Source: Methylophilaceae bacterium (GTDB taxonomy: Bacteria; Pseudomonadota; Gammaproteobacteria; Burkholderiales; Methylophilaceae). From it: 64,000 bases of DNA. The translations under genes were made by a program, and so were the position numbers. Positions within the stretch are counted from its first letter, which is position 1; the number at the start of each line of letters is the position of its first letter. Shown piece after piece: positions 60,135 through 64,000 of this stretch. The notes beneath the pieces are model-generated. The model worked only from the letters and a program-made list of their open reading frames with translations. It was not told where the DNA came from and made no database searches. Location of the stretch: contig JAIYBT010000024.1 in NCBI GenBank assembly GCA_027488395.1, positions 17,841-81,840 on the forward strand, in the 5' to 3' direction.

Positions 60135-61025
60135 TTAAAATTGCCACGCCACAAAACGGCTTTGCTTTTGTCCTTGCGCCATGGCGATGGTATGTACCGT
60201 ACGTGCCTGTAATTGCGCTAGGGTGCGATACACCATAGGTAAAAGACTGGCTTTGGACACCAAACTGCTAAACCAAAGGCATTGATCGCCATATATGCGG
60301 CTTTCGCGCAACATGGTGTTTAAAAATTGTGCTTCGCCACCAGGGTAAACCAGTTCATGCGCTTGGCCACCAAAGTTAAGCTGTGCTGCTGGCGCCTTGC
60401 CTAAGCCTCGCCACTTTCGCTGCGTCCCCGCGCGTGCGTGGGCATGCGAAGCATGAAAAGGTGGATTACACATGGTGAGGGTAAATTGATCGTCAGGTAA
60501 CAGCACCCCTTTAAAAATTGATGTTGCGCGGGGTTGCTGACGCAGACTGATTTGGCTAGCCAACCCATTGGCATCAATTAATTGTTGCGCATGGGCCAAT
60601 GCGTTTGCATCCACATCGACGCCCACGCATTGCCAGCCGTAAACAGTTGTGGCCAGCAATGGGTAAATGAGATTGGCGCCTGTGCCGATATCCAACAACT
60701 TCACCTTTGCTGAGGAAGCATCGAGTGTACCTACCCCCAGCAGGTCAGCTAAATAATGCACATAATCGACACGCCCAGGGATCGGCGGACACAAATAACC
60801 AGGTGGGATATCCCAAGTGTGCACCCCATAATGATGCTGCAATAAAGCTTGGTTCAAGACCTTGACGGCCATCGGATCGGCAAAATTGATCGAGGCAACC
60901 CCATATGGGTTGGGACGCACATAGGGTTTCAGGGCTGGGCAGGCGTTCACCAAGGCGTCAAAATCATAGCCATACTGATGCGCATTGCGTGGGTGTAACG
61001 TCGTTTGAGTGGAAGCTGGTTGCAT
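60135..61025 (-). CDS. rlmF: 23S rRNA m6A1618 methyltransferase RlmF
   Basis: A 296-residue SAM-dependent RNA methyltransferase that methylates A1618 of 23S rRNA. The family N-terminus LHPRNAHQYGYDFDALVNACPAL, the SAM motif LLDIGTGANLIYPL and the catalytic NPPFHAS are present. Length is normal. No clear ribosome-binding site precedes the ATG. It is a single gene. Confidence 0.92.
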   Translation of the reverse strand: MQPASTQTTLHPRNAHQYGYDFDALVNACPALKPYVRPNPYGVASINFADPMAVKVLNQALLQHHYGVHTWDIPPGYLCPPIPGRVDYVHYLADLLGVGTLDASSAKVKLLDIGTGANLIYPLLATTVYGWQCVGVDVDANALAHAQQLIDANGLASQISLRQQPRATSIFKGVLLPDDQFTLTMCNPPFHASHAHARAGTQRKWRGLGKAPAAQLNFGGQAHELVYPGGEAQFLNTMLRESRIYGDQCLWFSSLVSKASLLPMVYRTLAQLQARTVHTIAMAQGQKQSRFVAWQF

Positions 61026-61193
61026 GCAAGGGTTAACAGATTAGCAAACGGCGTGAGGCCCAGCCACACGCCCATTCAATGATCAAAAAAATACTCAGCA
61101 GGTTTTCATGTGTATGTTAATCCACCAAGTACACGGCGATGGTGCTATCAAAAAAGCCGCCCACAGGGCGCGACCATGCGCGGACGCTTGTGC

Positions 61194-61535
61194 TTAGGTT
61201 GGTTTTGATGGGCTTTGCGTGCGCACCAGATCAGCAGTTTGCCGCGCTTGATTGGATAACTTAACCGCTTCAGCCGCTGAATCTGCCGCCATACGGGATG
61301 CCGACGCTTGTAGTGCAGCCAAGGCGGCATGTTTGGCCGCCACACGTGATTGCTCGGTGGATTTTGCCGCGCGTTTTGCTGCCTCAGAGGCATGCAACGT
61401 CAGTTCACCTAGTTTACTCAACGCAGCCACATAGCTTTTATTCACACCTTGATAGGTGGCCCGCAAATCTTCTAAATCCACTTCTAGCGATTTGATTTTT
61501 GCAAACACCTCTTCTAAACCTTGGGCCAATCTCAT
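61194..61535 (-). CDS. Ala-rich coiled-coil protein, unknown
   Basis: A 113-residue protein, mostly helical. An N-terminal heptad-like stretch (LEEVFAKIKSLEVDLEDL) is followed by an Ala/Lys/Ser-rich helix (HASEAAKRAAKSTEQSRVAA) resembling phasins or histone-like spacers. No signal peptide. AGGGGA lies only a couple of bases before the ATG, so the start is odd. It is divergent from the GGDEF/HD-GYP gene. Function unknown. Confidence 0.6.
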   Translation of the reverse strand: MRLAQGLEEVFAKIKSLEVDLEDLRATYQGVNKSYVAALSKLGELTLHASEAAKRAAKSTEQSRVAAKHAALAALQASASRMAADSAAEAVKLSNQARQTADLVRTQSPSKPT

Positions 61536-61645
61536 TCCCCTAACAAGTAAAAAATGACAACGTCATCATGCGCGTTCGAGCATACCCTGAATAAAAAAAT
61601 AATGTTGAACTATTCAGCGTATGATGAATTGCATTCTGATGACGC

Positions 61646-63268
61646 ATGCCTCACATGTGCCCGCTCGTTTTAATGGCCATACTAAAAGATTGTGAGTTTC
61701 GGATGGTGAAAGATTCCGATGGACACACCCAAGTCGATGCAATACAGGCGATGTTGCGTCGCATCGCACTGTTACACCAATCGATTCAAGCCGATCGCAT
61801 ATCGCTCACTCAAGTACAAACACCACTGCAAGAGATGCAAACACGGATCGCGCAGGTGACGCAATCTTTAGAAGCGAGCGAAAAAACGTTTGAAGCGGTG
61901 GCGATGATTCATCGCAATAGCTTGGAAACCATCCGTGAAACCCAAGTCGCTATGGCGGCGCTGCAGGCGTTGGTGGCGACAGATCAAGCACAGTTGCAAG
62001 AAAAAGACCGGGTCCTCCACGCATTGTTACGCATCATTGAAGACAACCGCATTAGCATGAAAGCCAGCGCCGTTGCGCAAAGTGCGCTTGAAACGCTGGC
62101 GTTTAACGACCCCCTCACCAGCTTACCCAACCGTCGATTGTTACAAGAACGCCTTGACCGCGCATACCTGAACCACCAGCGCAATCAAAGCTTTGGTGCG
62201 GTATTGTTTGTAGACCTTGATCGCTTTAAACAACTGAATGATCAATATGGTCATGAAGCGGGGGATGGCTTACTCAAACAAGTGGCCGTGCGCTTACAAC
62301 AGGGGATACGCGACACCGATACAGTGGCGCGCTATGGCGGTGATGAATTTGTGATTTTACTGTGCGATCTTGCAAGCGATGTGAGTCAAGCACGCTTGCA
62401 CGCCAACCGCATCGCGCAACAACTTTCCACCAGCCTTGCGGTGCCTTATCCGTTACAAGTGAATTTAAAACATACGCTCACCCACATTGAATACCAATGC
62501 TATGCCAGCATCGGCATGGTGATGTTTGGTGCAGATGAGGCGACTAAAGCCAGTGTGTTAGATTGGGCGGATGAAGCCATGTATTGGGGTAAATCGGAGG
62601 GTGGCCAATCCGTGCGTTGTTATGATGTACTCAATGCCACCGAAAAAACCTTGGCTGATCTCTATGCGTTGGCGATTAGTAACGATGTTGAAACGGCGAA
62701 TCATGGCTTAAGAACCAAAGAATACGTCAAAACCCTAGCCCGACGCGCCATGTGGATGAATCTGTATCCCGATGAAATCAATGACATTATCATTGATCGA
62801 CTTTACAAAACTACGCCATTGCATGACATCGGTAAAACACAGATTCCTTACGCTATTTTGCATAAACGCGAACCCTTTACGCCAAGTGAATGGGCGCAGA
62901 TGCAAACGCATACCTTGCTAGGTGAGCAAATTCTCAACAAGATTCAACATAAAAATACGCATCTGGAACGCTTTTTAACCATGGCCAAAGAGATGGCGGG
63001 TGGCCATCATGAATGCTGGGACAGCACGGGCTATCCGCGGGGCTTGGCGGGTGTGGCCATTCCGCTTGCAGGCCGCTTGATGGCCTTTGCCGATGTGTAT
63101 GATGCCTTGATTTCAGCACGTAGTTACAAAAAAGGCTGGCCACACGAACAGGCTTGCCAGGATATTATCAGCAAAAGCGGCACCAAGTTTGATCCGTTGC
63201 TGATGCAGGCCTTTTTGCTGGAACAAACCAACTTTAAAAGTATTGCCGAACGCCACCAAGACCATTAG
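61646..63268 (+). CDS. GGDEF / HD-GYP fusion c-di-GMP protein
   Basis: A 540-residue soluble protein. An N-terminal coiled coil (about 30-145), a GGDEF domain (about 155-325, intact at 231-235), then an HD-GYP domain (about 335-525) with HD at 393-394 (HDIGK) and GYP at 462-464. A cyclase and an HD-GYP phosphodiesterase in one chain is less common than GGDEF-EAL. Both active-site signatures are complete. The start is uncertain among three in-frame ATGs in the first 20 codons. Confidence 0.88.
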   Translation: MPHMCPLVLMAILKDCEFRMVKDSDGHTQVDAIQAMLRRIALLHQSIQADRISLTQVQTPLQEMQTRIAQVTQSLEASEKTFEAVAMIHRNSLETIRETQVAMAALQALVATDQAQLQEKDRVLHALLRIIEDNRISMKASAVAQSALETLAFNDPLTSLPNRRLLQERLDRAYLNHQRNQSFGAVLFVDLDRFKQLNDQYGHEAGDGLLKQVAVRLQQGIRDTDTVARYGGDEFVILLCDLASDVSQARLHANRIAQQLSTSLAVPYPLQVNLKHTLTHIEYQCYASIGMVMFGADEATKASVLDWADEAMYWGKSEGGQSVRCYDVLNATEKTLADLYALAISNDVETANHGLRTKEYVKTLARRAMWMNLYPDEINDIIIDRLYKTTPLHDIGKTQIPYAILHKREPFTPSEWAQMQTHTLLGEQILNKIQHKNTHLERFLTMAKEMAGGHHECWDSTGYPRGLAGVAIPLAGRLMAFADVYDALISARSYKKGWPHEQACQDIISKSGTKFDPLLMQAFLLEQTNFKSIAERHQDH

Positions 63269-63355
63269 TGCAAGCATGCGGCTGGCGAATACCAGCACAC
63301 GCACGGATCGCCGCCGTCACCTGCATACGCCCCACCGCATGACAGCAACCGCGCC

Positions 63356-64000
63356 TTAAAATTGCTCCCACGCTGCATCATCGGTGCCAGTGCGTAAAGG
63401 CTTGGCGGATGGCGTGAAAGTCTCGTTGACAGGTGGTAATGCGGGTTTACGAATGGCCGCTTGCGTGTGACCCAACTTAAACACACTCACCGTTTGCGCC
63501 AACGCATAGGCTTGCTCGACCAGCGATTCAGCCGCGGCTGCCGCTTGCTCGACCAAGGCGGCATTTTGCTGGGTCGCTTCATCCATGTGGGTGACGGCAG
63601 TATTCACTTGATCAATGCCTGCACTTTGCTCCACCGACGCAGCGGTAATTTCACTGATAATGTCGCTGACGCGTCGCACCGAAGTGACAATCTCTTGCAT
63701 GGTATTGCCTGCATGCTCAACTTGCTCCGTGCCCTCGGTGGTTGCATTGACCGATTCGCTGATTAAGCCTTTGATTTCTTTGGCTGCGCTGGCCGAGCGT
63801 TGCGCTAAATTGCGCACTTCGCCTGCCACCACCGCAAACCCACGCCCTTGCTCACCAGCGCGGGCCGCCTCAACCGCCGCATTGAGCGCCAAAATATTGG
63901 TTTGAAACGCAATCCCATCAATCACACTAATAATGTCTTCGATTTTGCGCGCACTGCTATTGATGTTGGCCATGGTCTCCACCACTTGATTCACCACCTC
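63356..64000 (-). CDS. Methyl-accepting chemotaxis protein, 3' part
   Basis: The C-terminal 214 residues of a chemoreceptor; the gene continues beyond the right edge. The signalling tip ([20 protein letters not shown] and [20 protein letters not shown]) is intact, with methylation helices. The C-terminal end AAWEQF resembles the CheR/CheB-tethering pentapeptide (NWETF type). Its ligand domain is not in the window. It converges on the GGDEF/HD-GYP gene. Confidence 0.93.
   Translation of the reverse strand, partial: EVVNQVVETMANINSSARKIEDIISVIDGIAFQTNILALNAAVEAARAGEQGRGFAVVAGEVRNLAQRSASAAKEIKGLISESVNATTEGTEQVEHAGNTMQEIVTSVRRVSDIISEITAASVEQSAGIDQVNTAVTHMDEATQQNAALVEQAAAAAESLVEQAYALAQTVSVFKLGHTQAAIRKPALPPVNETFTPSAKPLRTGTDDAAWEQF

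Noticed and set aside
61148..61393. 81-codon frame over the Ala-rich coiled-coil gene
   Set aside because: Arg/Pro-rich shadow frame with no start signal.

Overview
The window looks like chromosome from a mesophilic betaproteobacterium, most likely of the Nitrosomonadales/Methylophilaceae type. This rests on conserved gene orders: rpsT // murJ-ribF-ileS-lspA, rplU-rpmA-obgE-proB-purE-purK, rhodanese-grxC-secB-gpsA // gpmI-envC. It is an inference from synteny and protein character, with no database search. The base composition looks moderate and even, and I saw no insertion sequence, prophage, CRISPR array, tRNA or rRNA gene.

Layout. 0-10 kb: a periplasmic-sensor GGDEF-EAL protein, cspA, nhaA, an outer-membrane phospholipase A, a Tas-like aldo/keto reductase, a membrane diguanylate cyclase and an orphan FecR-like anti-sigma factor. 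9.9-15.3 kb: a divergent LysR regulator (NhaR-like) facing a three-gene unit made of a small unknown protein, dabB and dabA, the DAB energy-coupled inorganic-carbon uptake system; all four predicted zinc ligands of DabA are present. 15.5-17.9 kb: groES-groL behind a sigma-32-type promoter and a CIRCE operator, with an unlisted 50-codon ORF reading out of the CIRCE on the other strand. 18-29 kb: housekeeping and envelope genes (FKBP isomerase, gpsA, secB, grxC, rhodanese, gpmI, envC, two lipoproteins, YjbQ, clpB, an exported Asp-box protein). 30-34.2 kb: a PAS/GAF/GGDEF/EAL protein overlapping an HD-GYP phosphodiesterase. 34.3-39.2 kb: a probable copper-uptake locus (DUF2946 protein, interrupted HTH gene, TonB-dependent receptor, copper-uptake-associated protein, PepSY membrane protein). 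Two reading frames here carry in-frame TGA codons with clearly coding sequence beyond them. 39.3-42.6 kb: a DUF808 protein and an EAL protein with a degenerate GGDEF domain. 42.6-53.8 kb: essential genes lspA, ileS, ribF, murJ, rpsT, purKE, proB, obgE, rpmA, rplU. 53.9-64 kb: a MocR-type regulator, ccoG, an exonuclease/GIY-YIG fusion, a Fur-box-controlled pair of small paralogous proteins, a VF530-type protein, rlmF, an Ala-rich coiled-coil protein, a GGDEF/HD-GYP fusion and the 3' part of a chemoreceptor.

Themes. Six proteins with c-di-GMP synthesis or degradation domains lie in 64 kb, beside a chemoreceptor. Metal homeostasis appears three times: the copper locus, the Fur-controlled pair and the orphan FecR. 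Inorganic-carbon uptake suggests a CO2/bicarbonate demand (autotrophy or carboxylation-dependent metabolism), but no RuBisCO or carboxysome gene is in the window. The observations I find most unusual are the in-frame TGA codons of the copper locus, the small protein translated ahead of dabB, the Fur-controlled paralogous pair, and the short ORF overlapping the CIRCE.
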